Shown: one piece after another, positions 1 to 11,426 of the stretch
How the letters are laid out: each line of letters starts with the position of its first letter
How positions within the stretch are numbered: the stretch's first letter is position 1
NCBI RefSeq assembly: GCF_910594985.1
Contig: NZ_CAJVCE010000004.1
Coordinates: 124,001 to 188,000, forward strand
DNA from: Paenibacillus allorhizosphaerae
GTDB taxonomy: Bacteria; Bacillota; Bacilli; Paenibacillales; NBRC-103111
Length of the DNA stretch: 64,000 bases
Direction: 5' to 3'
Position numbers and translations under genes: made by a program
The notes under the pieces: generated by a model
What the model was told of the DNA's origin: nothing
What the model saw: only the letters and a program-made list of their open reading frames with translations
Database searches by the model: none

Positions 1-764
1 CGGGAATCTTTCAAGCAGAGGATTTCCACCACGGCGCTGTGCAGCGAGTTCGTGCTGTATACCGGAGCCGTACAACCTTCGACATAGTGAACGAAGCTGC
101 CTTCGTCGGCGATAATGAGCGTACGCTCGAATTGGCCCATATTCTCGGAGTTGATCCGGAAGTAAGCTTGCAGCGGAATTTCCACTTTTACGCCCTTCGG
201 AACGTAGATGAAGCTGCCTCCGGACCATACGGCGCTGTTCAGTGCAGCGAATTTGTTATCGCTCGGAGGGATGACCGTGCCGAAAAATTTCTTGAAAATT
301 TCCGGATGCTCGCGCAGCGCGGAATCGGTATCCATGAAGATGACGCCTTGATCTTCCAGATCCTTCTGCATGCTGTGATAAACGACCTCGGATTCGTACT
401 GTGCGGATACGCCGGCCAAAAACTTTTGCTCCGCTTCCGGAATGCCGAGTTTATCGAACGTTTCTTTGATTTCGGTCGGAACTTCTTCCCACGTCTTGCC
501 TTGCTTCTCGGATGGCTTTACATAGTACTGGATATCGTTGAAATCCAGATCGTCCATGTTCCCGCCCCAACGAGGCATATCCATCTTCAAAAATTGCTCC
601 AGCGATTTCAGGCGGAATTCGAGCATCCACTCAGGTTCGCCTTTCATCTTGGAAATTTCGGTTACGATTTCGCGCGTCAAGCCTTTACCGCTTTGGAATA
701 CCGCTTTGTGCTCATCGCGAAACCCATATTTATACTCTTCCATTTCAGGCATTTTCTTCGCCAT
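1..764 (-). CDS. sufB: Fe-S cluster assembly protein SufB (5' part; gene runs off the left edge)
   Basis: Scaffold component of the SufBCD complex, which builds Fe-S clusters in the cytosol on sulfur delivered by SufS/SufU. About 254 residues are visible, starting at an ATG at 764 preceded by a GGAGGAGG ribosome binding site; the stop lies outside the window. The visible part has the SufB N-terminal sequence ([19 protein letters not shown]) and the beta-helix stretch with '[12 protein letters not shown]', which parallels the SufD core. It is the last gene of the suf run, 15 bp after sufU. SufB is normally about 465 residues, so roughly half is present. Identity is secure from the sequence pattern and from the conserved Bacillales order sufC-D-S-U-B. 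Confidence 0.95.
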   Translation of the reverse strand, partial: MAKKMPEMEEYKYGFRDEHKAVFQSGKGLTREIVTEISKMKGEPEWMLEFRLKSLEQFLKMDMPRWGGNMDDLDFNDIQYYVKPSEKQGKTWEEVPTEIKETFDKLGIPEAEQKFLAGVSAQYESEVVYHSMQKDLEDQGVIFMDTDSALREHPEIFKKFFGTVIPPSDNKFAALNSAVWSGGSFIYVPKGVKVEIPLQAYFRINSENMGQFERTLIIADEGSFVHYVEGCTAPVYSTNSLHSAVVEILCLKDS

Positions 765-779
765 GGGTCGTACCTCCTC

Positions 780-3731
<2,952 letters not shown>

Positions 3732-3764
3732 GCGTGAATTCCTCCTATTTCTAATCGCGGGCTA

Positions 3765-4595
3765 TTAATATTTTGGAGCGGTCGTATTCATCGGTACTTT
3801 GAATTCCGCTTCGTCTTGTCCGACCGTCTCGTCTACGATGCCGAGCTCTTCCTTGACCCAGTCGTAGCCTTCGTTCTCCAGCCGCTGCGCAAGCTCAGGA
3901 CCGCCGGATTTGACGATACGGCCTTGCATCATGACATGGACGAAGTCCGGCGTAATGTAGTTGAGCAGACGCTGGTAGTGCGTAATGATCAGGAAGCCGC
4001 GATCTTCGGAACGCATGGCGTTCACGCCCGTCGCAACGATCCGTAAAGCGTCGATGTCAAGACCGGAATCGATCTCGTCGAGAATGACGATACGCGGATC
4101 GAGCATCAGCATTTGCAAAATTTCATTCCGCTTTTTCTCGCCGCCGGAGAACCCTTCGTTCAAGTAACGGTGCATAAATTCCGGATTCATCTCCAGCTCT
4201 TTCATCTTGCCTTCCATTTGGCGGATGAATTTGATCAGCGACATTTCGTTGCCTTCGCCGCGGCGCGCATTAATCGCGCTTCTCAAGAAGTCTGCGTTCG
4301 TGACGCCGGTAATTTCGCTCGGATACTGCATAGCGAGGAACAAGCCGGCGCGCGCTCTTTCATCGGTAGCCATCTCGAGCACGTCTTCGTCATTCAACGA
4401 AACGGAGCCACCCGTAACTTCATACTTCGGATGCCCCATCAGCGTGGAAGCCAGCGTACTTTTACCGGTACCGTTCGGGCCCATGATCGCATGCACTTCG
4501 CCGCCTTTGATCGTGAGGCTGAGTCCTTTCAAAATCTCTTTGCCTTCGACAGTCGCTTTCAAACCGTCTATTATAAAATGTGGTGAATTCGCCAT
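3765..4595 (-). CDS. sufC: Fe-S cluster assembly ATPase SufC
   Basis: 276-residue ABC-type ATPase that powers rearrangement of SufB/SufD during cluster assembly. Walker A is GPNGTGKST (about residue 40), the signature region is [11 protein letters not shown] and Walker B is '[15 protein letters not shown]'. This long, SufC-specific Walker B extension separates it from transport ATPases. First gene of the operon, with a TATAAT promoter and a Fur-box-like sequence immediately upstream. About 15 residues longer at the C-terminus than the usual 260, which looks like ordinary variation. Confidence 0.96.
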   Translation of the reverse strand: MANSPHFIIDGLKATVEGKEILKGLSLTIKGGEVHAIMGPNGTGKSTLASTLMGHPKYEVTGGSVSLNDEDVLEMATDERARAGLFLAMQYPSEITGVTNADFLRSAINARRGEGNEMSLIKFIRQMEGKMKELEMNPEFMHRYLNEGFSGGEKKRNEILQMLMLDPRIVILDEIDSGLDIDALRIVATGVNAMRSEDRGFLIITHYQRLLNYITPDFVHVMMQGRIVKSGGPELAQRLENEGYDWVKEELGIVDETVGQDEAEFKVPMNTTAPKY

Positions 4596-4628
4596 AGTTT
4601 CATGCCTCCGCGTTTTAGTTATTCTTAG

Positions 4629-4670
4629 TTGATAATCATTCTAAATTGATTATCAATGATTCTCAATCAT
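4629..4670 (-). promoter_or_regulatory. Fur-box-like operator upstream of suf operon
   Basis: This AT-rich stretch carries overlapping copies of the Fur hexamer GATAAT/ATTATC in both orientations (TTGATAATCATT and TTGATTATCAATGATT). It covers the expected transcription start and lies just downstream of the -10 at 4677-4682. The match is weaker than the two Fur boxes at the siderophore genes but has the same layout. Confidence 0.6.
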
Positions 4671-4676
4671 AATATT

Positions 4677-4704
4677 ATTATATCTTACCAGTGGAAATCA
4701 ATAA
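4677..4704 (-). promoter_or_regulatory. Candidate sigma-A promoter of sufC
   Basis: On the minus strand a perfect TATAAT (4682-4677) is preceded at 16 bp by a weak -35 (TTTATT, 4704-4699). Initiation would fall inside the Fur-box-like sequence at 4629-4670. Confidence 0.5.
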
Positions 4705-4768
4705 AGCCCCATACTCCTATTTTTCCGAAAGCCTCGCGGCACCCGTATCCGGCGGCCGAATCGCCAAC

Positions 4769-5341
4769 TTACTGCAACGCTTCTATCACGCGAGAGACCG
4801 CCGCAGCAAACGCTCGTTCGGTCATCACCGGTGTTTTGGCGGCCGTTTCGAACGCTTCCGCGGGCAATCCGATCCATGATTTGCATCCGGTGTATTCCGG
4901 CTGTATCGTGATGCTCACCGGCTTGTCCAATTTATGCACTTTGAGCAGCATGACGTGCAGAGGCTGCGTTTTTTTCCATTTTAACCGTTCCTCCGCAAAC
5001 GAATCCGTCCATACATGCAGTGCGCTGAGCTTATTCAGCTGCTCCTGCGTTTCTACTAGTATGTCTGCCGCAAGCTCCGCGTAACAGGATACCGCCACTT
5101 CCGAATGTTGGCTGCTCCAGCCTTCAAGCGTCTCTTCCGTCCATTGCCTGAATTCGGGCTTGAACAATTCTTGTTTCTGGTGCTCGTATGTCGGGTATAA
5201 ATAAAAACTGTCGCTCTCCACCTGGAAATCTTTCGTTTCTTCCCGAATTCCGCCTTTGCGCATAATCAAAATTTGCCGCCCTGTCCGCAGCGCTTCAATG
5301 GCCGCCGCCCACTCCTTCAAGGCGATCGTCGTTTCAGGCAT
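4769..5341 (-). CDS. DUF1802 family protein
   Basis: 190 residues from the ATG at 5341, chosen because a strong AAAGGAGGG ribosome binding site sits just before it. The N-terminal 'ALKEWAAAIEALRTGRQILIMRKGGI' pattern and the central 'FYLYPTYEHQKQEL' segment are the hallmarks of DUF1802 proteins, which have no established function. Predicted soluble, with no signal peptide or membrane segment. It stands alone, upstream of and parallel to the suf operon; nothing in the sequence links it functionally. Confidence 0.75.
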   Translation of the reverse strand: MPETTIALKEWAAAIEALRTGRQILIMRKGGIREETKDFQVESDSFYLYPTYEHQKQELFKPEFRQWTEETLEGWSSQHSEVAVSCYAELAADILVETQEQLNKLSALHVWTDSFAEERLKWKKTQPLHVMLLKVHKLDKPVSITIQPEYTGCKSWIGLPAEAFETAAKTPVMTERAFAAAVSRVIEALQ

Positions 5342-5485
5342 ATGCTCCCTCCTTTGCCGACCGTACAATCTTCCTGATATTATAGGCTTCCCGCCAAAAC
5401 AATGCAATCGAACGCGGCATAAAAACATTCCCGGTAAACGAAACTAACTAAGCTTCACCAAATGAAAACGAGGAGGATGACGATC

Positions 5486-5653
5486 ATGCGCGAAGGATTG
5501 ATTCCTGCTGTTTTAGGTACGGCCGTTACGGCCTCGGGTGCCGTTCTGCGCAACAAGTTTCCTATGGTGGCCGCTGCAGCTGTAGGCTTCGGTCTGGCAC
5601 ATGTTGTACTTGGAGCCATTGATTTGGTGGAGCACCGTAAATCGATGTTCTAG
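5486..5653 (+). CDS. Small hydrophobic protein (55 aa), conserved type, unknown function
   Basis: Start ATG at 5486 was chosen for its spacing from GAGGAGG (5470-5476); an in-frame ATG at 5477 sits too close. The protein is almost all Ala/Gly/Val/Leu hydrophobic residues from 6 to 46 (PAVLGTAVTASGAVL and VAAAAVGFGLAHVVLGAIDLV), enough for one or two membrane helices, with a short basic tail. Monocistronic and followed directly by an intrinsic terminator. No function can be assigned. Confidence 0.6.
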   Translation: MREGLIPAVLGTAVTASGAVLRNKFPMVAAAAVGFGLAHVVLGAIDLVEHRKSMF

Positions 5654-5673
5654 CTTATGCCGGAACAAGAAAA

Positions 5674-5700
5674 GGGAGCGGCCGGAGGCCCTCCTTTTTT
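5674..5700 (+). terminator. Intrinsic terminator after the 55-aa gene
   Basis: GGAG-C-GGCC / GGCC-CTCC stem with a three-base loop, followed by TTTTTT at 5695-5700. Confidence 0.6.
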
Positions 5701-5814
5701 CTATAGCAGCCGATCGGCCCGAAACCCAGCTTCCTCTATTCCATGGCAGCCAAAATTGTTTTATACTAGACGGTATGATACGTTTTCCAATGGAAAAAGG
5801 AGGATTACATAGTT

Positions 5815-7020
5815 ATGCCAGCTTACCATCCGCTTACGGAAGCCGAAGCGATTCAATACGCCAGAACGTTGCCCGACCTTTTTACCGCGGACAGCCAGCT
5901 TGTCAGCCGGGAAATCGGTGACGGGAACTTGAATCTCGTATTCCATATTTCCGAGCCTTCCACAGGCAAAAGCATCATTCTAAAGCAAGCGCTCCCTTAC
6001 GCCAAAGTGGTCGGCGAATCATGGCCGCTCACGCTGGACCGCGCCCGCATCGAAAGCGAGGCGCTGATGATCCAGGAATCGCTGTGCCCCGAGCTCGTGC
6101 CGCATGTATATTCGTACGTGCCGGATTTGGCGCTGACGGTGATGCAGGATTTGAGCGATCATGTCATCATGCGCAGAGGCTTGATGGAAGGCAACCGATA
6201 TCCGTTGTTTGCGGGCCATATCGGGCATTTTTTGGCGCACACGCTGTTCTACACGTCCGATCTCGGCATGAACCAGCAGGAGAAAAAGGAGCGCGTCAAA
6301 CGTTTTATCAACCCTGAGCTTTGCAAAATTACGGAAGATTTGATTTTTGACGATCCTTACACCGACTCGCCGAACAATGACGTGCCGCCGGCGATCCGGG
6401 ATGCGGTGGAAGCCGTCTGGAACGATACGGAGCTGCATCTGGAAGTGGCGATTTTGCGGGACAAATTTCTGACGCATGCGCAGTCGCTGCTGCACGGCGA
6501 TCTGCATACGGGAAGCATCTTCATCAAGCCGGATTCGACGAAAGTCATCGATCCGGAGTTTGCATACTACGGACCGATGGGCTTCGATATCGGCGCCGTC
6601 TTCGCCAACCTGCTGCTTCATTACGCTTCGCGCGAAGGCTGGGACAAGGACGCGGCGGCGCGCGCCGATTCCCGCAGTTACTTGACCGGGACGATCCGCG
6701 AGGCCTGGGCGGCGTTCGAGAAGGAATTCCGCTCCTTGTGGGATCAAAACGGCGTCGACCGGATGGCGAAAACGCCGGGCTACCAGGATTGGTATATGCA
6801 GCAGGTGCTGCGCGATACGTTCGGCTATACCGGCAGCAAGATGGTTCGCCGCGTCCACGGATTGGCGCAAGTGGCGGACATCAACAGGTTGGAAGATGCG
6901 AACGCCAAAGAACGGGCTCAGCGCATTGCGCTGGCCGTCGGGACGTCGCTCATTAAGTTCAACCGCCAGGCTTCTTCTATTGAGGAAATGATCAACATCG
7001 CGGATAACGCCGTTCGCTGA
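5815..7020 (+). CDS. mtnK: S-methyl-5-thioribose kinase
   Basis: 401 residues. Phosphorylates methylthioribose to methylthioribose-1-phosphate, an early step of the methionine salvage pathway. The kinase fold shows the glycine-rich 'GDGNLNLVF' loop (about residue 37), the catalytic 'LLHGDLHTGSIFI' and the metal-binding 'DPEFAYYGPMGFDIG', all specific for MtnK within the aminoglycoside-phosphotransferase-like kinases. ATG with an AAAGGAGG ribosome binding site. It is followed 82 bp later by mtnA, the next enzyme. I saw no S-box (SAM riboswitch) in the short upstream gap. Confidence 0.95.
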   Translation: MPAYHPLTEAEAIQYARTLPDLFTADSQLVSREIGDGNLNLVFHISEPSTGKSIILKQALPYAKVVGESWPLTLDRARIESEALMIQESLCPELVPHVYSYVPDLALTVMQDLSDHVIMRRGLMEGNRYPLFAGHIGHFLAHTLFYTSDLGMNQQEKKERVKRFINPELCKITEDLIFDDPYTDSPNNDVPPAIRDAVEAVWNDTELHLEVAILRDKFLTHAQSLLHGDLHTGSIFIKPDSTKVIDPEFAYYGPMGFDIGAVFANLLLHYASREGWDKDAAARADSRSYLTGTIREAWAAFEKEFRSLWDQNGVDRMAKTPGYQDWYMQQVLRDTFGYTGSKMVRRVHGLAQVADINRLEDANAKERAQRIALAVGTSLIKFNRQASSIEEMINIADNAVR

Positions 7021-7102
7021 AGAGCGTTGGCTTCGCTTCGTTAAAACAAAGGCTCCAACAACAAGCAAGGATTGTTGAAGCATAAAGGAGATCGCTTATC
7101 AA

Positions 7103-8182
7103 ATGACTACGCAAAACGACCTTTCCGCGGATTGGCTCCAGTCCGTCCGCTGGAATTCGCTCGAAGACCGGCTGGATTTGCTGGACCAGCGTCTATTGCC
7201 GGAGAAAATCGTCTACCTCGAGCTGACGAGCGCGGAGCAAGTATGGGACGCCATCAAGCAATTAGCGGTCCGCGGCGCGCCGGCCATCGGCATCGCGGCG
7301 GCGTTCGGGGTATACCTCGGCGTGCGTGCGTTCGGCGGCAGCCGGGAAGAGCTGCTGGCGGAAGTCGTCCGCAAGTGCGATTATTTGGCGACGTCGCGCC
7401 CGACGGCGGTGAACTTGTTCTGGGCGCTCGACCGGATGCGAGCGCGGGGCGAGGCGCTGCTCGGCGGCTCCGCGGATACGTCCGTGGAGGCGGCGAAGCA
7501 GGCGCTTCTGGCCGAGGCGCGGACGATTCAGGCCGAGGATGAAGAGACGTGCCGCCTGATCGGCGAGCACGCGCTCGGTTTGTTCGAGGACGGCATGGGC
7601 GTCCTCACGCACTGCAATGCGGGCGGTCTTGCTACCGCCCGGTACGGCACGGCGCTCGCGCCGATGTATCTCGCGAAGGAAAAGGGCCTGAGCTTGAAGG
7701 TGTTCGCGGATGAAACGCGTCCCGTCCTTCAAGGCGCAAGGCTGACCGCCTTCGAACTGCAGCAAGCCGGCGTCGATGTGACGCTGATTTGCGATAACAT
7801 GGCCGGCGCCGTGATGGCGAAGGGCTGGGTGCAAGCGGTCATCGTCGGCACCGACCGGGTCGCGGCCAACGGCGACGTGGCTAACAAGATCGGCACTTAC
7901 AGCGTAGCCGTATTAGCGAAGGCGCACGGCATTCCGTTCTATGTCGCCTGCCCGATGTCCACCATCGATCTGACTACTCCGACCGGAGCCGACATCCCGA
8001 TCGAGGAGCGGCACGAGGACGAAATTACGCAAGGCTTCGGCAAACGAACGGCGCCGGAAGGCGTGAAAGTATACAATCCGGCCTTCGACGTGACGCCGAA
8101 CGAATACGTGACCGCCATCATTACGGAGAAAGGCGTCATCCGTGCGCCGTACGACGTCAATTTGAAAAAACTGTTCAAATAA
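7103..8182 (+). CDS. mtnA: S-methyl-5-thioribose-1-phosphate isomerase
   Basis: 359 residues, converts methylthioribose-1-phosphate to methylthioribulose-1-phosphate. Family motifs include '[13 protein letters not shown]', the catalytic Cys in '[10 protein letters not shown]', '[18 protein letters not shown]' and the Asp of '[20 protein letters not shown]'. This separates it from eIF2B-alpha-like relatives. ATG preceded by AAGGAG. Co-oriented with mtnK and closed by a strong hairpin terminator, so the two form a small operon; later salvage enzymes are not in the window. Confidence 0.95.
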   Translation: MTTQNDLSADWLQSVRWNSLEDRLDLLDQRLLPEKIVYLELTSAEQVWDAIKQLAVRGAPAIGIAAAFGVYLGVRAFGGSREELLAEVVRKCDYLATSRPTAVNLFWALDRMRARGEALLGGSADTSVEAAKQALLAEARTIQAEDEETCRLIGEHALGLFEDGMGVLTHCNAGGLATARYGTALAPMYLAKEKGLSLKVFADETRPVLQGARLTAFELQQAGVDVTLICDNMAGAVMAKGWVQAVIVGTDRVAANGDVANKIGTYSVAVLAKAHGIPFYVACPMSTIDLTTPTGADIPIEERHEDEITQGFGKRTAPEGVKVYNPAFDVTPNEYVTAIITEKGVIRAPYDVNLKKLFK

Positions 8183-8205
8183 TCGAAGCAAGCATGCCAT
8201 GCACG

Positions 8206-8249
8206 AAATACCCCTCCTTTCACTTGACAGTGGAAACGGAGGGGTATTT
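8206..8249. terminator. Bidirectional terminator between mtnA and the AraC-type gene
   Basis: Perfect 12-bp inverted repeat (AAATACCCCTCC / GGAGGGGTATTT). T/A runs on both sides let it serve mtnA (+) and the convergent regulator (-). Confidence 0.8.
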
Positions 8250-8257
8250 GAATTCGG

Positions 8258-9847
8258 TTACGAATACCATTGCAATAGCTCGTCGATGATCCGATTTTGC
8301 CCGACAGGCGTCCAGCTCAAACCGATCCAGTCGTCAACGATACGAATCCGGTGGTTCCGGACCGCTTTCAACGCATTCCAGACAGCGCTGTTGCGGAGGC
8401 TTGCAAAACCCTCGCTATCGGGCGAGGACCAGGCATTGTTGTGAAGGAATACAAAATCCGATTCAAACGGCGGCAAATGCTCCATCTCAAACTCCCGGTA
8501 CCTCTCGTTCAACGGCACGCTGCTGCCCGGGTTCAATGCAAGACCGTCATACAGCAGTTCGTTCAGCGGATGGTCCGTAAACCCTTGAACTCTCATCTTA
8601 TGGTTGAACATCCTGATGAACGAAACGGTGTCCTTGCCGATCTTATGAGCCAGCATGTTTCGAGCGTATTGTACTTTTTGTTCCACCTGCTTCAAATTTT
8701 GCCGCGCTTCTTTCTCTCTGCCTACCAATTCGGCGATTCGGATATGATTGTTACGCCAGTCCATCGTATAATCCAAAACGATGGTCGGCGCAATCTGCTT
8801 CAAGTGCTCATAAAAGGGAAGATGTCTGTAATCCGCCAAGATCAAATCCGGTCCCGCTTCGCGCAAATCTACCAGCTGCGTTTGAGCCCAATGCGTCTTA
8901 TCCGAATCGGGATCGGATCGTATGGCGTAGCGATAAGCGTTCATTCCGGCCAGCGTGTCAACGCCCAAGGAAAGAAGATTGTCTTCGTAACGGAAGCAGG
9001 AAGCAACGGCCACCCGCAATTGATTTCTTCTCATATACATGACGGGAGAAATACCGACAGTGCGCTTAAACATGCGGCTGAAATAAAATTCGTTGCCGAA
9101 CCCGACCGAGTCGGCAACTTCCTTGATGGAGCCTTCCCGCTGCTGGAGCAGTGCCTTGGAGCAATCGATCCGGATCCGGTTCAAATATTCGACCGGCGAG
9201 AGGCCTGTCGTCTTTTTGAAGCTTCTCGAGTATGAAGTCTGGGTTAAACCGGCGATATCGGATAAAGCGGTCAGTTTAATTTTTTCGCGATAATGCTTGA
9301 ACATATAGCCAATGCTTTGATCGATGCCTTTGCTCGTCTCCTCCGTTTTTTCCCGCTCCGGCCATTGCTGCAAAATGAATTGAAGAAGGCTTTGAAATTG
9401 AACCTGCAATTCGAATGCGGATCTCGCTCCCGATTTGCTGTCCAGATGTAGGTGCTCTACTCTCTCAAACACCGGCTTGAGCTGCGGAATAGGAAGCTTG
9501 CCCGGCGGAAAAAAGGAGCGGCCCGGTTCCGTGTCCGTGCATTCCCATTCCCCTTTGCGCCGGTCAACGGCAATAGGGCGAAGCAGCAAAACATAGTACT
9601 CCGCGCTGCCCGACTCCAGCATCACTTCTACGTCCATGGAGGTTTGAAGGAAAAAAGCTTGATGCGGACTCATCTGAAAAACATGATCGTCGATGCGCAT
9701 CATGCCGCTGCCCTGCGCTACGACGCACAGCAAATCACCGGGAATCTTGAGCATCTGCGCAATACTGCTCTTCTGGAATCGGCGCTTTCGAATGGAAGAG
9801 AGCAGCAGTAAGGGATATTTTGTATCGGCAAAAGGCAGCATATCCAC
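8258..9847 (-). CDS. AraC-family regulator fused to an iron-siderophore binding domain (Btr-like)
   Basis: 529 residues. Order: N-terminal cupin-like region (about 1-130), AraC double helix-turn-helix (about 172-275, with 'GFGNEFYFSRMFKRTVGISPVMYM'), then a periplasmic-binding-protein-type domain (about 280-529) like those of siderophore receptors ('ADYRHLPFYEHLKQIAPTI', 'LVGREKEARQNL'). This is the plan of Bacillus subtilis Btr, which senses a ferric siderophore and activates its uptake genes. The first in-frame start is GTG at 9847; ATG at 9841 is an alternative with better spacing to AGGAAGG. It lies just downstream of the uptake operon, with its own Fur box. Which siderophore it senses cannot be told. 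Confidence 0.85.
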   Translation of the reverse strand: MDMLPFADTKYPLLLLSSIRKRRFQKSSIAQMLKIPGDLLCVVAQGSGMMRIDDHVFQMSPHQAFFLQTSMDVEVMLESGSAEYYVLLLRPIAVDRRKGEWECTDTEPGRSFFPPGKLPIPQLKPVFERVEHLHLDSKSGARSAFELQVQFQSLLQFILQQWPEREKTEETSKGIDQSIGYMFKHYREKIKLTALSDIAGLTQTSYSRSFKKTTGLSPVEYLNRIRIDCSKALLQQREGSIKEVADSVGFGNEFYFSRMFKRTVGISPVMYMRRNQLRVAVASCFRYEDNLLSLGVDTLAGMNAYRYAIRSDPDSDKTHWAQTQLVDLREAGPDLILADYRHLPFYEHLKQIAPTIVLDYTMDWRNNHIRIAELVGREKEARQNLKQVEQKVQYARNMLAHKIGKDTVSFIRMFNHKMRVQGFTDHPLNELLYDGLALNPGSSVPLNERYREFEMEHLPPFESDFVFLHNNAWSSPDSEGFASLRNSAVWNALKAVRNHRIRIVDDWIGLSWTPVGQNRIIDELLQWYS

Positions 9848-9900
9848 TTCACCTTCCTGGTCGGGCGACTGCTATGCAAAATAGCGCATTCGCTACCAAT

Positions 9901-9949
9901 TAATAATGATAATCATTATCAATTATAACGAAATATCGTTTTTTCACAA
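9901..9949 (-). promoter_or_regulatory. Fur box and promoter of the Btr-like regulator
   Basis: 9901-9922 (TAATGATAATCATTATCAA core) is a near-perfect Fur box. On the minus strand TATAAT (9927-9922) abuts it and TTGTGA (9949-9944) lies 16 bp further upstream, so Fur binding would block initiation. Confidence 0.8.
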
Positions 9950-9989
9950 TAGTTTGCCGCCATTTCGTTTGCGCTGTTGAAAAAATTTC

Positions 9990-10568
9990 TTATAAGGAAT
10001 CGATAATCGTCAGCAGCTGTTCGGCGTCAGTGCGAGGCTGGACCCTCGATACGACTTCCGGGTAACCGACGTGCAGCACGCCGACGATTTTCTCACCCGG
10101 TCTTACGCCCGCCGCTTCGCGGAATCCCGGGTTATAGTTGTAATTGTTCGTTTTCCACACGACGCCCAGTCCTTGCTCCCACGCAGCGAGCTGAAAGTTT
10201 TGAATCAGGCTGCAGACGGCCGCATAATCTTCATCCCATTGTTTTTGTCGCGGATCTTCTTTCATGAGCACCACGAGGTGGGCGGGCACCTTCATAAAAT
10301 AATTGAATTTGGGAATTCCGTATTTTTCCCTATCTTCGGCCGAGTACGTCGCCACCATTGCGTTTGCGAACACCTCGCGTCCCTCGTCCTTGAAAAGGAT
10401 AAACCTCCACGGCTGCCTGTTCTCGTGGTTCGGGGCCCAGACGGCCACATTCAACAGCTCCAGCAGCAGGGATGTCGCCACCGGGTCGCTTTTGAACAAT
10501 CTGACGCTTCTTCGTTCTTTGATCACATCCGCAACCGTTCGTTCGCGCTTAACTTCCAGTGAGCTCAT
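9990..10568 (-). CDS. Nitroreductase-family flavoprotein in siderophore uptake operon
   Basis: 192 residues from the ATG at 10568 (AAGGAGGAAT ribosome binding site). The N-terminal 'IKERRSVRLFKSDPV' and 'WAPNHENRQPWRFILF' are the FMN-binding motifs of the NfsA/NfsB-type nitroreductase superfamily; 'GVLHVGYPE' near the C-terminus is also typical. The start lies 20 bp inside the preceding ATPase gene, so it is translationally coupled to ferric-siderophore import. By position it may supply reducing power for iron release or reduce the siderophore. The family is broad and the substrate is not shown by sequence. Confidence 0.8.
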   Translation of the reverse strand: MSSLEVKRERTVADVIKERRSVRLFKSDPVATSLLLELLNVAVWAPNHENRQPWRFILFKDEGREVFANAMVATYSAEDREKYGIPKFNYFMKVPAHLVVLMKEDPRQKQWDEDYAAVCSLIQNFQLAAWEQGLGVVWKTNNYNYNPGFREAAGVRPGEKIVGVLHVGYPEVVSRVQPRTDAEQLLTIIDSL

Positions 10569-11415
10569 GCCTGTATTCCTCCTTGTAGTCTTCCAATGTA
10601 TTCGACGGCTTCGTACCGTAATCCGCCGTTCTTCTTCCTTTTCCTTTCGGGATACATAGCGGCGTTCCGAAAAAAGGATCCGGCACCACCTCGCACTCCA
10701 TGCCGAATACATGCCTCACGAGCTCTGGATTGATCACCTCTTCCGGTTTGCCTTGCGCATAAACGGATTTGTCTTTGAGGGCCACCACATGATGCGCATA
10801 GCGGCAGGCGAGATTCAAATCATGGAGAACCATGACGATCGTGGTCTGCTCCTTTTCGTTCAATTCAAACAGCAAATCCAAAATATCGATTTGATGGGCC
10901 ATGTCGAGATACGTTGTCGGCTCATCCAGCAGGACGGTTTGGGTGCCTTGCGCCAGTGTCATGGCGATCCACGCTCTCTGCCTTTGTCCCCCGGACAAGG
11001 AGTCGACGGGCTTATCGGCCAGCTCCATCGTTTTCGTTGCTTGCAGCGCCTGACGGACGAACCGCTCGTCTTCTGCCGACCATTGCTTTAGCCAATGCTG
11101 ATAAGGGTACCGCCCTTGCTTAACCAACTGGAATACGGTCAGTCCTTCCGGTGCGATCGGCCCTTGCGGCAGGATGGACAGCTTCCTCGCCACCTCCTTG
11201 GTCGACAGCTCGGAAATCTGCTTTCCGTCCAGTATGATTTCACCCTCCGACGGCTTTAACAAACGCGCCATGGAGCGAAGCAGCGTCGATTTGCCGCATC
11301 CGTTCGCCCCGATAAACACGGTAATTTGATGTTCCGGAATGGAAAGGCTTAACCGCTCGATAATCGTTCCGCTGCCGTAATTCAAACTTACATTTCTCGT
11401 TTCCAGCGCCTGCAC
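10549..11415 (-). CDS. Iron-siderophore ABC transporter ATPase (FecE/FhuC type)
   Basis: 288 residues from the GTG at 11415, about 7 bp after TAGGAGGGG. Walker A GANGCGKST, Q-loop 'LPQGPIAPEG', signature SLSGGQRQRAWIA, Walker B 'TVLLDEPTTYLD' and H-loop 'VLHDLN' are all intact. 'TTYLDMAHQIDIL' is characteristic of siderophore/cobalamin importers. It follows two FecCD permeases with an 11-bp gap. The C-terminus is about 25 residues longer than most FhuC proteins and rich in charged residues. Confidence 0.93.
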   Translation of the reverse strand: MQALETRNVSLNYGSGTIIERLSLSIPEHQITVFIGANGCGKSTLLRSMARLLKPSEGEIILDGKQISELSTKEVARKLSILPQGPIAPEGLTVFQLVKQGRYPYQHWLKQWSAEDERFVRQALQATKTMELADKPVDSLSGGQRQRAWIAMTLAQGTQTVLLDEPTTYLDMAHQIDILDLLFELNEKEQTTIVMVLHDLNLACRYAHHVVALKDKSVYAQGKPEEVINPELVRHVFGMECEVVPDPFFGTPLCIPKGKGRRTADYGTKPSNTLEDYKEEYRHELTGS

Positions 11416-11426
11416 GCTCACCCCTC

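Noticed and set aside
5701..5814. SAM (S-box) riboswitch upstream of mtnK
   Set aside because: The interval is too short for an S-box plus terminator, and none of its conserved helices were seen.
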